The notes: a model not told the origin generated them from the letters alone. Numbered from the stretch's first letter, positions 42,027 through 52,166 are shown. The stretch: 64,000 nt of DNA from Ardenticatenales bacterium (GCA_020634515.1 JACKBL010000001.1:62001-126000); one strand, 5' to 3'. Made by a program: numbers and translations.

Positions 42027-43949
42027 TCAACCATCAACCGTTACCACCATCTCTTCATCCGGCATGGCATCCGTCATCAATTGCGAGTTGTATATCTCCG
42101 CGTAGATCGGGCTTTCCTCCAGCAGCTTCTCGTGATTGCCGCTGGCCACAATAGCCCCCTTCTCCAACACCAAAATCAGGTCCGCGTTAATCACCGTGCT
42201 AATGCGTTGGGCGATCACGAAGCTGGTGCGCCCTTCCATGAGCCGATCCAGCGACTGCTGAATAAGGTACTCCGTAGCCAGGTCTACGCTGCTGGTGGAG
42301 TCATCCAAAATGAGAATGTGGGGGTTCAACAGCAGCGCGCGCGCAATAGCAATGCGCTGCTTCTGCCCACCGCTTAGGGTCGTGCCGCGTTCGCCCACGG
42401 GCGTGTCGTACCCGTCAGGAAACGACATAATGAAGTCGTGCGCGGCAGCGGCTTTGGCCGCGTCCATCACCTCGTCTAGCGAAGCATCTGAGCGGCCAAA
42501 GGCGATGTTGTCGCGGATAGTGCCGCTAAACAGGTTTGTCTCCTGCAGCACAATGCCAATCTGCGAACGCAGCGAGTCCAGCGTCACGTCCCGCAAGTCG
42601 TGTCCGTCAATCAAAATGCGCCCCTCGCTGGGATCATAAAAGCGGGGCAGCAGGTTGATGATGGTCGTCTTGCCTGAACCGGTCGCCCCCAGAAGCGCAA
42701 CGGTCTGCCCTGGCCGCGCCGTAAAGCTGACGTTCTTCAAGACCGGTTCCCCACTGCTGAAATAGCGGAAGGTGACGTCTTCAAACGTCACCTGACCCGT
42801 CACCGATGGCAGCGTCTCGGCATCCGGTTTGTTTGTCACGTCGCTTTGCGCGTCCAGAATCTCGAAAATCCGGTTGGCGGAGGCGGTTGCCTGGCTCAAT
42901 TGGGTGATAATCAAACCCAACTGGCCCAGCGGCAGGAACAAGTAAACCAGGTAGAGGCTGAATTCCTGCCATTCCCCTAAGGTGAGTGTGAGGGCGATCA
43001 TCTGCTTGCCCCCAAAATAGAGCGTAGCCGCCTGCCCCAAGTTAGCAACCAGGAAAATGGCCGGGAAGAGGAACATGAAGACTTTGGAGACGGTGATCTG
43101 CTGCTGCATCAACCGTTCCGCCGCGGAGCGAAAGGTTGTCTGTTCTTGCTTTTCTCGCGCAAATGCTTTGACGACTTTAATGCCGGCAAGGTTCTCTTGC
43201 AAGATCGTGTTCAGACTGGAAAGGCGGCGCTGCACCTCTAAAAACAGCGGTTGACTGATGCCGCCAAAAACCATGAAGAGGATCATAGCCAGCGGCAGCA
43301 CCGGCAGCACAACCAGAGTAAGGCGCGCATTCGTAGTAAAGAGGATCGCAAGCGTGCCCACCAGGATAAGGACCGCCTGAACCGCAAAAAGCAACCCCTG
43401 CCCAATGAAGGTGCGTACCTTCTCCACGTCATCCGTGGCCCGGATCATCAACTGCCCCGTCTGCATCTGGTCATGGTAGGAAAAGGAAAGCTGCTGAATC
43501 TTGGTGAACAGCTCGTTGCGCAGGTCGAAGGCCACGCTCTGCGAGTTGCGCTCGGCCGTGAATACCTGTAAGAAGGAAAAAATGGCCCGTACAACGGCAA
43601 AAATGAAGACAATAATGCAGGCCGTAATGATCAAGCGTTCCGCATTATTGAAATCATAAAGAAGTTGCTCTTTGGTTGTGTTCAGCGTGTCCAGAATTTG
43701 GGGCAGCAAGGACGCGGGAATCTGGTCCAGGCGTGGCACCACGTTTTGGGCAATAATGCCTCGCGTGACAGCGTCAATCATGTTGCGCAGCAGGCGAGGC
43801 ACGGCAAGCTGGGCTACCGTGGCAACGATAAGGAATAAGTAAGGCAGGATGGCCTGCGTCCGGTATCCCTTGAGGTATTGTATGGCGCGTTTGAGGGAGC
43901 CGCGTTGCGCTCCGTCAGAGGCCATGCGAGAAGAACGTTTTCTGCTCAC
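42027..43949 (-). CDS. ABC exporter half-transporter, degenerate ATPase subunit
   Basis: A 640-residue protein. Six membrane helices are followed by an ATPase domain: Walker A GATGSGKTTIINL, signature LSGGQKQRIAIARA, but Walker B reads ILILDDSTSSVD, so the catalytic Glu is Asp. One degenerate and one canonical site is the hallmark of heterodimeric exporters such as TM287/288 and BmrCD. It follows a MarR-type regulator gene on the same strand, with a MITE between them. Confidence 0.93.
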   Translation of the reverse strand: MSRKRSSRMASDGAQRGSLKRAIQYLKGYRTQAILPYLFLIVATVAQLAVPRLLRNMIDAVTRGIIAQNVVPRLDQIPASLLPQILDTLNTTKEQLLYDFNNAERLIITACIIVFIFAVVRAIFSFLQVFTAERNSQSVAFDLRNELFTKIQQLSFSYHDQMQTGQLMIRATDDVEKVRTFIGQGLLFAVQAVLILVGTLAILFTTNARLTLVVLPVLPLAMILFMVFGGISQPLFLEVQRRLSSLNTILQENLAGIKVVKAFAREKQEQTTFRSAAERLMQQQITVSKVFMFLFPAIFLVANLGQAATLYFGGKQMIALTLTLGEWQEFSLYLVYLFLPLGQLGLIITQLSQATASANRIFEILDAQSDVTNKPDAETLPSVTGQVTFEDVTFRYFSSGEPVLKNVSFTARPGQTVALLGATGSGKTTIINLLPRFYDPSEGRILIDGHDLRDVTLDSLRSQIGIVLQETNLFSGTIRDNIAFGRSDASLDEVMDAAKAAAAHDFIMSFPDGYDTPVGERGTTLSGGQKQRIAIARALLLNPHILILDDSTSSVDLATEYLIQQSLDRLMEGRTSFVIAQRISTVINADLILVLEKGAIVASGNHEKLLEESPIYAEIYNSQLMTDAMPDEEMVVTVDG

Positions 43950-43984
43950 TCGGTTTTCTCCTCCGCTGAAAATAATCTTCCCAG

Positions 43985-44058
43985 GTAACTACTAACGCTC
44001 TCTGGAGATTGGACCCATTTCACCAGAGAAAATTGGTCCAATCTGGCTCAGCAGTTAC
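43985..44058. mobile_element. MITE-B copy (74 bp) between marR-type and ABC genes
   Basis: The ends are GTAACTACTAACGCTCTCTG and CTGGCTCAGCAGTTAC. Flanks CTTCCCAG and CTTCCCGG match at seven of eight positions. Confidence 0.78.
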
Positions 44059-44185
44059 CTTCCCGGAAGCCTGGTCACAGATGATGGTCTTGGGGAGCGG
44101 CTTCCGGGAAGATGTTGTCATTTATGGTGGCGCGCCGCCGCGCATCAAGTCTCCTTCGAGAACCCCTTTCATACGTGACAGGACA

Positions 44186-44644
44186 CTAATCTGCCTGCGC
44201 GTGTTCCGATAGTTGCCGGCCCGCCGCTGTCAGCTTCTGCAAGGCGTCAATGATCACCGCCTGCTCCGCCGGATCGACCAGTCGGGTCAGGTCCGCCAGC
44301 CACGCCTGCCGCGCGGCAACGGCTTGCTGCACGATTTCGACGCCCGCCGTGGACACGGTTACGTTTTTCACGCGGCGATCATCCGGGTCTTCCTCGCGTT
44401 GCACCAATCCTTGCTGCACCAGGCGGTCAATCATCTTGCTGGCGGCGGCGGTGGTCACGCCCAATTTGTCCCCAATGTGGGATACACCGCAGGCGCCGCC
44501 ATAGTGAAGGCGCATCAACGTACTCAGTTGGGCCATGGAGAGGCCCGTTTCTTGCATCAGCAGGGTAAACTCCTGCATGGAGCGGTGCATAAAAATGGAA
44601 GCCCACTCACTTAGAACCGTTGCCAATCTTGTGTCTTCGGACAT
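44186..44644 (-). CDS. MarR-family transcriptional regulator
   Basis: A 152-residue protein. The winged helix is clear: LSMAQLSTLMRLHYGG, then GVSHIGDKLGVTTAAASKMI for the recognition helix and REEDPDDRRVKNVTVS for the wing. The C-terminal helix mediates dimerisation. It lies upstream of, and in the same direction as, the two ABC exporter genes, so it is their likely regulator. The 236-bp gap to the first ABC gene contains a MITE and a second inverted repeat (CTTCCCGGAAGC / GCTTCCGGGAAG). Confidence 0.9.
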   Translation of the reverse strand: MSEDTRLATVLSEWASIFMHRSMQEFTLLMQETGLSMAQLSTLMRLHYGGACGVSHIGDKLGVTTAAASKMIDRLVQQGLVQREEDPDDRRVKNVTVSTAGVEIVQQAVAARQAWLADLTRLVDPAEQAVIIDALQKLTAAGRQLSEHAQAD

Positions 44645-45352
44645 GGTCGTTGCTCAGTTCGCAGATGTGCCTGCATCGCGCTCATAATAGTTAACCGAAG
44701 GAAAATTTATCACAATGGCAACTATTGAGCAATGGAAAGTTTGTTAACATTTCGTTAGATTGTGGCGGCGGACCTCCTGTGCCCTTGGTCCGTTGCCTGA
44801 GCCTGTCGCGGGCAAGATGGGCTTCGACAGGCTGAACCCACGAGAGGGTTAGCAATTATCGCCCGACAAGGTGTCTACGCTTGTATCGTTAACGCCGACT
44901 GAGCATTTGCGGGGCACGGATGTCAATTGGGAAACCGTGTTAGCCATTCGCTGCTTGTGTCGGTACAATCAGCCCCAATTCGCCCACTTTGGGGCATCCT
45001 GGGTAACCGTCCGAAAACAACGGCCCACTTTGGGGAGGTGGTTACTGACCGGTCATTCACGATAGCCTCTCGTTTCCGACGCGACTCTGAGGGCCTGCGG
45101 CAAACAGTCTCTTAGGACTGATGATGAAATAAAGTACGGAATTGCATCGTCAGTTTGAAGGAACGGCAAGGAAACAACTTCGTTTACGGATGCGCCCTTA
45201 GAGGGTCGTGTAGAGAGGGCAATATACCATCCTGTTTGTCGTGTCCGCTTTAGGAGCTACCGCGTCCGCGGGCTGCGCGCCGTCGCAGCCGCGGTGATGG
45301 CCGGGGTCGGTTGTTGAAGCAGGTGCTACGAACAATTGCCAAGGAATACTCA
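44645..45352. repeat. 700-bp spacer with several repeats
   Basis: Contains a REP-like palindrome (about 44798-44842), a family C arm pair GTAACCGTCC/GGTGGTTAC (45003-45045), a family D hairpin (45118-45153) and the phrase TTACGGATGCGCCCTTAGAG. An AT-rich stretch at 44700-44760 may carry the marR promoter. No gene was found. Confidence 0.6.
45118..45153. repeat. 36-bp hairpin repeat (family D)
   Basis: CTGATGATG and CATCGTCAG around AAATAAAGTACGGAATTG; inverted orientation relative to the copy at 32490. Confidence 0.8.
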
Positions 45353-47413
45353 ATGCGCCGCCATTATCTGTTTTTGTGCTTTTTGTTGCTGGCAGTGACA
45401 TCCACTGTGGTTCTGGTCGCCACAACGCAGGCGAGATCGGTGCGTGAGGGGGAACGCGCGCCGGAAACATTGGCCGTGCCCGCGGGGAATATGGTGAGCG
45501 GCTTATGGCAGCCGCTGGAATTGACGCCGACGGAAGCGCCGGTGTCCCCACTGGCCGCGCCGGCCTCGGAGCTATGCACGAAACCGACGACATTGAAGTT
45601 CCCGGATGGTGGTCAGACAACGGTGAATGGGGCGCTGGAAGTAGATACGGACCCTGTTTTGAGCTGCACGAACGGGACACCGCCAGGACCGCGAGGCGCG
45701 CAGGGGTATCGCACGGTCTGGTACCAGTTTACGGCGCCCGATAGCGGCTACGTCCTGTTGGAAATGGAGCCAAATGCGGATTATTTGCAGAATTATGATA
45801 CGGTGCTGGCCGTTTTCGAAGGGCCGGACCCGGCTTTTGGCGAGACGCTTGAGGGCGTGTGCCCGATCCTGGAAACCAGGGAATTGGCCTGTAACGACGA
45901 TACAAATGGGTTTTTGTCTCGCGTGCAGGTGCAGGTGGAGCGGGGTAAAAGCTATCTGGTGGAGATCGCCGATTGGCAGTTTGGCGCCAGCGGCACGCGC
46001 AAGTTGAACGTGCGGTCGCAGTTCATTCTGCCCAACTATCGCTGGGAGCAACAGGAGTTGATGGCGCTGCCGCGGAGTCGTTATGCGATGACGCAGGTCC
46101 ATGACGACTTGTATCTGATTGGCGGACAGACGATTGTCAGCGGCAACCCGGTGCGCACGAGCAGCGTGCAACGATATAACTTGAGCGACCATACGTGGAC
46201 GAACCTGGCTTCCTTGCCCGGGCCAGATGGCCTGGGGTACTCCAACACCGGCGCCGCGTACCTGGGTAACAAAATTTACGTGCCATCGGGGTATGTGGGA
46301 GACGACGATCTGTTTGACGGCGCGCATTGGGTGTACGACATTAGTACAGACACGTGGTCCGACGATTTGCCATCCGCGCCGTGGCCGGATGGGAAGGCGT
46401 TTGCTTACGTGGGGGCAGTGGGGTATGCGCCGTTTGGCATCTATTACGTGATTGGCGGGGTGACGGGGACGCCATTCCAGTTGGGGGCGTTGCCACATGC
46501 GGAGATGTTTGCTTTCCAGCCTGGCAACCCCAATCTGTGGCTGGAGCGCCCGCCACTGAACGTGGCTCGCTATGCGCATACGACGGCGCAAGTGGGTAAT
46601 AAGATATGCGTGGCCGGGGGTGTGAGTTCGGATAACCTGGAGGAGCCGGCGATTGGTAAACCTATCGTGTTGGCGAATGGGGAGTGCTATAACACGATTA
46701 CGGGGGAGTGGGTGTTGACGGGAAACATGAGTTATGCGCGCTATAATGCCGGCAGTGCCGTCGGCGCGGATGGTCGTTGGTACGTATTCGGCGGCACGGA
46801 TGCGTTGGGCATGTCCGTGCCGGACATCGAAGTGTACGACCCCACCACAAACACCTGGAGCGTTCTGGATGGCAGCTATGACCTGCGCAGTCCCGCGCGC
46901 GCCTGGGCGTTGGGCGGTTTTTGGAATGGAGAGTTGTGGGTGGTTGGCGGACATCATAACACCGCCACGGGGGACGAGGTTGTACCCGTGGTGCAGAAGA
47001 TGCTCGTGCCGGAGGCATTCCCCGCCGTCAACCGGTATTACTTCCCCATCGCCCCTACCGCGCCCGACGAGACGGAGATTGACAACACCTTCGCCCTGGC
47101 CACGCAGTTGCCATTCAACCAATATCTTTCCAACCGTTTTCGCTACCCCGGCGATTATTTTGATATGTACACCTTCATGCTGGAGCAACCGGCGTCGGTC
47201 GTGGTGCGACTGCAAGATATTGAGGCGATTAGCAATTATGACGTGCTGATTTACAGCACGGACAAGGTGCTGTTGGGGGTGGGGAACCAGGTGGGGAATT
47301 TGAATGAGTCTGTGCCGCTGGGCAATTTGCCGGCAGGACGTTACTATGTCATGGTCGTGCGCGCGTCAGGGCAATCTACGCTGAATTACTACCAGGTGGC
47401 CGTGGAGAAGTAG
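45353..47413 (+). CDS. Secreted kelch-repeat protein with C-terminal PPC-like domain
   Basis: I use ATG 45353 (686 residues), preceded by AAGGA. A signal peptide (YLFLCFLLLAVTSTVVLVA) leads to a beta-rich N-terminal domain (YRTVWYQFTAPDSGYVLLEM). Five or six kelch blades follow (DDLYLIGGQ, GYVGDDD, YVIGGV, KICVAGGVSS, WYVFGGTDA, LWVVGGHHN). The last ~110 residues resemble a bacterial pre-peptidase C-terminal domain (YFDMYTFMLEQPASVVVRL, GRYYVMVV). It is probably surface-located or secreted; function is unknown. Confidence 0.85.
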   Translation: MRRHYLFLCFLLLAVTSTVVLVATTQARSVREGERAPETLAVPAGNMVSGLWQPLELTPTEAPVSPLAAPASELCTKPTTLKFPDGGQTTVNGALEVDTDPVLSCTNGTPPGPRGAQGYRTVWYQFTAPDSGYVLLEMEPNADYLQNYDTVLAVFEGPDPAFGETLEGVCPILETRELACNDDTNGFLSRVQVQVERGKSYLVEIADWQFGASGTRKLNVRSQFILPNYRWEQQELMALPRSRYAMTQVHDDLYLIGGQTIVSGNPVRTSSVQRYNLSDHTWTNLASLPGPDGLGYSNTGAAYLGNKIYVPSGYVGDDDLFDGAHWVYDISTDTWSDDLPSAPWPDGKAFAYVGAVGYAPFGIYYVIGGVTGTPFQLGALPHAEMFAFQPGNPNLWLERPPLNVARYAHTTAQVGNKICVAGGVSSDNLEEPAIGKPIVLANGECYNTITGEWVLTGNMSYARYNAGSAVGADGRWYVFGGTDALGMSVPDIEVYDPTTNTWSVLDGSYDLRSPARAWALGGFWNGELWVVGGHHNTATGDEVVPVVQKMLVPEAFPAVNRYYFPIAPTAPDETEIDNTFALATQLPFNQYLSNRFRYPGDYFDMYTFMLEQPASVVVRLQDIEAISNYDVLIYSTDKVLLGVGNQVGNLNESVPLGNLPAGRYYVMVVRASGQSTLNYYQVAVEK

Positions 47414-47449
47414 CCGGGCGACCATTTTACCCTTGTGCAAAGGTGAGTC

Positions 47450-48694
47450 ATGCCAACGAATCCTAAATCAACCATTCGCGTGCTGCATTTTGCCGACGCG
47501 CATATCGACATGGCGAACTATGGCCGCCATGATGGGGAGACGATGCTGCCCGTGCGGGTGATGGATTTCTTGCGGGCGCTGGACCAGATTGTTGACCGGG
47601 CCATCAGTGAGCCGGTGGACCTGGTGATTTTCGCGGGGGATGCGTACAAGGATCGCAACCCGCACCCCACGTTTCAGCGCGCCTGGGGAGAACGGATGAT
47701 GCGGCTATCGAATGCCGGCATTTCCACCCTCCTCCTCGTAGGCAACCATGACGTCTCCCCTGCCGCCGGACGCGCCCATGCCATCCAGGAATTCGACACC
47801 CTGGCCGTGCCCCACATCCTCGTCGCCGACAAGCTGCGCCTCTTTGGCCCGGCGGAACTGGGGCTGCCGGTGCAGGTCCTGGCCGTGCCCTGGGTTTCTC
47901 GCCATGCCATGATGACGCGCGAGGAAAGTGCCGGCAAATCCCTCGACGAACTCCTCACCGAAATTGAAACCCGCGTCGGCGAAGGCATCAACCGCCTCCT
48001 GGATGCCGCCGATCCTGGTTTGCCCCTCATCCTTGCCGCCCATGCCAGCGTCCAGGGCGCGCGCTACGGCAGCGAGCGTGCCGTCATGCTGGGACACGAA
48101 CTCACCCTCAGCGGCAGCGTCGTCACCGACCGCCGCCTTGATTACGTCGCCCTGGGCCACATCCACCAACACCAATGCCTCAACATCGGCGGCCAGCCCC
48201 CCGTCGTCTACCCCGGTTCCATCGAAAGGATCGACTTCGGCGAAGAGCGCGAGCGTAAAGGGTTCGTCCTCGCCGACATCCGCCGCGGCCACACCGATTG
48301 GCAGTTCGTCCCCGTGAAGACGCGCCCCATGCACACCTTCTCCCCCGACACCCCCAGCGCCGACACCTTCATGGCCGACATCCTCAGCCAGCTTCCTCCC
48401 GCCGAAGATGTCAGCGACGCCATTTGCCGCGTCGTGCTGAGCTACCCGCGCGATTGGGAGCCACTGTTGGATGAGAACGCCATCGCCGAACGGTTCAAGA
48501 ATGCCCTCAATTTCCACATCGTCAAGCGCACATTCGCCGAAAATCGTTCCCGCCTGGGCGATACAGTGGCCGTGGAAAGCCTCACGCCCGAAGAGTTGTT
48601 AGCCCAATACTGGCTCTCTATCGGCCTGGACGAGGCGGAAGCGGAGGCGATGCAGACGCTCGCCCGCGAAATTCTCGTCTTGCCCCCCACTTGA
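47450..48694 (+). CDS. sbcD: SbcD/Mre11-type nuclease subunit
   Basis: A 414-residue protein. The metallophosphoesterase motifs are complete: FADAHID, GDAYKDRNP, GNHD, AAHAS and GHIHQH. It pairs with the following SbcC gene, 15 bp downstream, to form the SbcCD (Mre11-Rad50) complex that cuts DNA hairpins and processes blocked ends. A genome rich in palindromes, as seen here, would produce many substrates for it. Confidence 0.95.
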   Translation: MPTNPKSTIRVLHFADAHIDMANYGRHDGETMLPVRVMDFLRALDQIVDRAISEPVDLVIFAGDAYKDRNPHPTFQRAWGERMMRLSNAGISTLLLVGNHDVSPAAGRAHAIQEFDTLAVPHILVADKLRLFGPAELGLPVQVLAVPWVSRHAMMTREESAGKSLDELLTEIETRVGEGINRLLDAADPGLPLILAAHASVQGARYGSERAVMLGHELTLSGSVVTDRRLDYVALGHIHQHQCLNIGGQPPVVYPGSIERIDFGEERERKGFVLADIRRGHTDWQFVPVKTRPMHTFSPDTPSADTFMADILSQLPPAEDVSDAICRVVLSYPRDWEPLLDENAIAERFKNALNFHIVKRTFAENRSRLGDTVAVESLTPEELLAQYWLSIGLDEAEAEAMQTLAREILVLPPT

Positions 48695-48709
48695 TTCCCG
48701 CACAAGCCC

Positions 48710-51691
48710 ATGATTCCCGTAACGCTGCAACTGACTAATTTTCTTTCTTATCGAGACACGGTGGTGCTGGATTTTGCCGGCATTCGCACAGCCTGCATTG
48801 CCGGAGCCAACGGTGCCGGAAAATCCAGCATCCTGGACGGCATCACCTGGGCCTTGTTTGGGCAAAGCCGCGGCAAAAGCGACGACGACGTCATCAACCG
48901 CCTCGCCGCCTACAACGGGGAAGCCGCCGAAGTCCGTTATACCTTTGCCCTGGAAACCAACCAGTATCGCGTCATACGTCAAAAACAAACGCGCAAATCC
49001 ACCCGCCTGGACCTGCAACTGCTCACCGAAAGCGGCAAATGGAAATCCCTCAGCGAAAACCGCGTGCGCGACACCCAGGCGGCCATCGAAAACCTGCTCA
49101 AAATGAACTACGACACCTTCATCAACGCCAGCTTCCTGCTGCAAGGGAAGGCGGACGAGTTCACCACCAAGACGGCCAACAAGCGCAAGGAAATCCTGGC
49201 CGACTTGATCGGCGTCAACCAGTGGGACCAATACAAAGAGGCCGCCGCCGTCCGCCGCCGTGAAACCGAAGGACAATTGCAATTGCTTGACGCGCGCATG
49301 ACGGACATAGACCAGGAGCTTGACGAAGAAACGGAGCGGGCCGCCATCCTGGCGGTGGCGCAAGAAGAGGAAAGCCGTATTTCCGAACGGCTGGCGGACA
49401 AGGAGCAACTTCTGACCCAACTGCGCCGCGTGGAAACCGCCGTGCAGCATCAACGGCAGGCGGTGCATACGCTGGCGAACAACGTCACCCGCGCGCGCCA
49501 GAATCTGACCCAGACGGAGGCGGGGCAGGCGCGGCGTCAGCAAGAACTGGACGCTTTCCAGGCGTTGTTGGATGAGGGCGACAACATCACCGCGCGGTAT
49601 GCTGCCTGGCAGGGAGCGGACGCGACCTGGCAGACGTGGCAGGGCAAGGAAACGGCTTTCCGCCGCATCCGCGACCGCCAGCGCCCGCATGAACTGGCAA
49701 TCGCGCAGGCGCAAAGTCGCTTGCAGCAGCGGCAGGCGCACCTGGAGGCGGAGGCGGCGCGCGTGGCGGCGATGCGCCAGGAGCAGGAGGAGGTAACGGA
49801 ACGTCTGCGCGCCGGGCGGCAGCAGTTGGCGGCCCTGTCCGCGCGCCTGGAGGCGATGACGGCGCAGGAAACGGCCTGGCACGAGGCCCGCGCGCGTTTG
49901 CAGGCGCTGGAGCATGAGCGCAAGCTGCGGCAGCAAGAGGTGGGGCAGTTGCAAACGCAGTGGCGACGGCTGGAGCGGGAGCAAAAGGAGCAGGAAGCCG
50001 TCGCACAAAATCGGACGGATGCGCAGGCGGCGATTGCTACCCTGACGGAAAAGTTGGCGCGGGTGAATGCGGATCAGCAGGCGTTGATGGGGGCGATGGC
50101 GGAGCGGGATACGCTGCAAGCGGAGCAGCCGCCGCTGAAGGAGCAGATGGATAAGTTGAAGGAACGGATAACGCGGTTGGAGGAAGATGCCGGCAGCGAG
50201 TGTCCTCTTTGTGGGCAGCCATTGACAGCGGAGCATCGCCGGGCGGTGTTGAGCGATTTGCGGGCGGAGGGGGAAAATGCCGGCAATCGCTACCGGCAAA
50301 ACCAGGCGCGCGTGCGTGAGTTAGGTCAACAAATCAAGCAATGGGAAACCAGCGTCAAGCAGCGCCCATTCCTGGAGCGGGAACACCCCACGCAGCAGCA
50401 ACGGCTGGCCGCGGCGGAAGCCCGCCTCGCCGAAATTGAGGCCCACGTCACTGAATGGCAAAGCGACAGCGCCCCGCGCCTGGCGCAACTCCAGGCAGAA
50501 TTGGCGGACGATACCGACCGGCAAGCGCAGCAGCACCGCGTCGGCGAACTGGCGCTTTCTATCCAGGACAAGCCAAAAGCGGAACAAGAGCGGCTTACCT
50601 GCCAGCAGGCGATTTCCGCTGCCGAGGCGCGGCTGGCGGAAATCACGCGCGCCAGCGCCGCGTGGGAAACCGCCGGCGTGGCCGAATTGGCGCAAGTGCG
50701 CCGGCAGTTGGCGGCAGAAGATTTCGCCCTGGAAGAGCGAACCGCTCTGGCGGCGCTGGATGCGGAAGCCGCCGCCGTTGGCTACGATCCCGCTGCGCAG
50801 GCCGTCGCCCAGCGAGAACGAGCCGCCCTGGCGGACGCGCCCGCCGCCTTCCAGGAATTGAAACAGGCGGAGGCCGCCGTTAAGCCCCTTTCCGACACAT
50901 TATCCGACCTGGCGCACCAGCTTGTGGAGCAACGCGCACAGTTGGCGGAGATGGAAACGCAGCACCAGGCGGCAGCGGCGCAACTGGCGGAGATGACGAC
51001 CCATGCCCAGGATGTGCGCGAGGTGGAGCAAGACCTGTTCCGCCTGCGCGAAGACGCGGTTGCCGCGCACCAGCGCGTGGGCGCGGCGCGGCAGCGGTTG
51101 GACGTACTCACCGATTTGCGCCAACAGCAGCGCCGCCTGATGACGGAACGCGCCGACCTGACGCACCGCGTTCAGCGGCTGAAACTGCTGGAAAAAGCGT
51201 GTGGGCGGGACGGGGTGCAGGCGCTGCTGATTGAACAGGCGCTGCCCGAAATCGAAACCAGCGCCAACGATCTGCTGGAGCGACTCACGGACGGGCAGAT
51301 GCGCGTCACGTTTGACACACAGCGCCAGCTAAAAACCCGGGATGAAATGGCGGAAACGCTGGACATCCGCATCGTAGATAATGCCGGTGAACGCCCTTAC
51401 GAGAACTTTTCCGGCGGGGAGCAGTTCCGCGTCAATTTTGCCATTCGCCTGGCTCTTTCGCGCGTGCTGGCGAAACGGGCTGGCGCGCGGCTGCAAACGC
51501 TGGTTATTGACGAGGGTTTTGGCAGCCAGGATCCGCAAGGGCGGCAGCGGCTGGTGGAGGCCATCAACACCATCCAGGGCGATTTCGCCTGCATCCTGGT
51601 GATCACCCACATTGACCAACTGCGCGACGCCTTCCCTACTCGCATTCAGGTGGAAAAAAGCAGCCGCGGCTCCGCAATCACGGTCAATTGA
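48710..51691 (+). CDS. sbcC: SbcC/Rad50-type ATPase subunit
   Basis: A 993-residue protein. Walker A is GANGAGKSSILDGI near residue 35; the Q-loop region (ASFLLQGKADEF) follows. Long coiled coils flank the zinc hook C498-P-L-C501 (GSECPLCGQPL), by which two molecules join. The C-terminal lobe has the signature NFSGGEQFRVNFAIRLALS and Walker B TLVIDEGFGSQD. The gene is coupled to sbcD and followed by a terminator. Confidence 0.96.
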   Translation: MIPVTLQLTNFLSYRDTVVLDFAGIRTACIAGANGAGKSSILDGITWALFGQSRGKSDDDVINRLAAYNGEAAEVRYTFALETNQYRVIRQKQTRKSTRLDLQLLTESGKWKSLSENRVRDTQAAIENLLKMNYDTFINASFLLQGKADEFTTKTANKRKEILADLIGVNQWDQYKEAAAVRRRETEGQLQLLDARMTDIDQELDEETERAAILAVAQEEESRISERLADKEQLLTQLRRVETAVQHQRQAVHTLANNVTRARQNLTQTEAGQARRQQELDAFQALLDEGDNITARYAAWQGADATWQTWQGKETAFRRIRDRQRPHELAIAQAQSRLQQRQAHLEAEAARVAAMRQEQEEVTERLRAGRQQLAALSARLEAMTAQETAWHEARARLQALEHERKLRQQEVGQLQTQWRRLEREQKEQEAVAQNRTDAQAAIATLTEKLARVNADQQALMGAMAERDTLQAEQPPLKEQMDKLKERITRLEEDAGSECPLCGQPLTAEHRRAVLSDLRAEGENAGNRYRQNQARVRELGQQIKQWETSVKQRPFLEREHPTQQQRLAAAEARLAEIEAHVTEWQSDSAPRLAQLQAELADDTDRQAQQHRVGELALSIQDKPKAEQERLTCQQAISAAEARLAEITRASAAWETAGVAELAQVRRQLAAEDFALEERTALAALDAEAAAVGYDPAAQAVAQRERAALADAPAAFQELKQAEAAVKPLSDTLSDLAHQLVEQRAQLAEMETQHQAAAAQLAEMTTHAQDVREVEQDLFRLREDAVAAHQRVGAARQRLDVLTDLRQQQRRLMTERADLTHRVQRLKLLEKACGRDGVQALLIEQALPEIETSANDLLERLTDGQMRVTFDTQRQLKTRDEMAETLDIRIVDNAGERPYENFSGGEQFRVNFAIRLALSRVLAKRAGARLQTLVIDEGFGSQDPQGRQRLVEAINTIQGDFACILVITHIDQLRDAFPTRIQVEKSSRGSAITVN

Positions 51692-51810
51692 GTTGCAATT
51701 GGGTTTCAACAGAAGGCCGCCGCAAATCACGCAAATGGCGGGAGGATCTACTCCGTCTGAGAGTTGACAGCCGCCGCAGTCAGCATCCAGGAGTAACCCC
51801 ATTAGACAAC

Positions 51811-51846
51811 AAAAAAGCCATCCCTTTGATAGGATGGCTTTTTTTG
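51811..51846 (+). terminator. Terminator shared by sbcC and tRNA-Pro
   Basis: AAGCCATCC and GGATGGCTT form a 9-bp stem with AAAAAA before and TTTTTTT after, so it functions in both directions between the convergent sbcC and tRNA genes. Confidence 0.88.
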
Positions 51847-51920
<74 letters not shown>

Positions 51921-52166
51921 AATGTCGCTCATTATATCAAAAGCAGACGGTTTGCCAACTTCTGGCAATAGTGGGATAGTGGTGAGGAGCGCTGCGTTAG
52001 TTGGCGGTGGGCGGTGTGGCGCGTCGGTGGCTGCTCACTATTTTCTCGGACAGGGCGCAAATGCTTGACATCAGCCCGAAAACTTGATAAAAATAGGACA
52101 AAACTTGTACAAACGGCATCGTGGTGGCGAGAATGCCGGCACGATACCCCCTCCTCTCTCAACCTC

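Noticed and set aside
45572..47215. Long reverse open frame opposite the kelch gene
   Set aside because: The forward frame has a signal peptide and kelch blades; the reverse product has no recognisable feature.
48599..50299. Long reverse open frame opposite sbcC
   Set aside because: Leu/Arg-rich shadow of the coiled-coil coding sequence.
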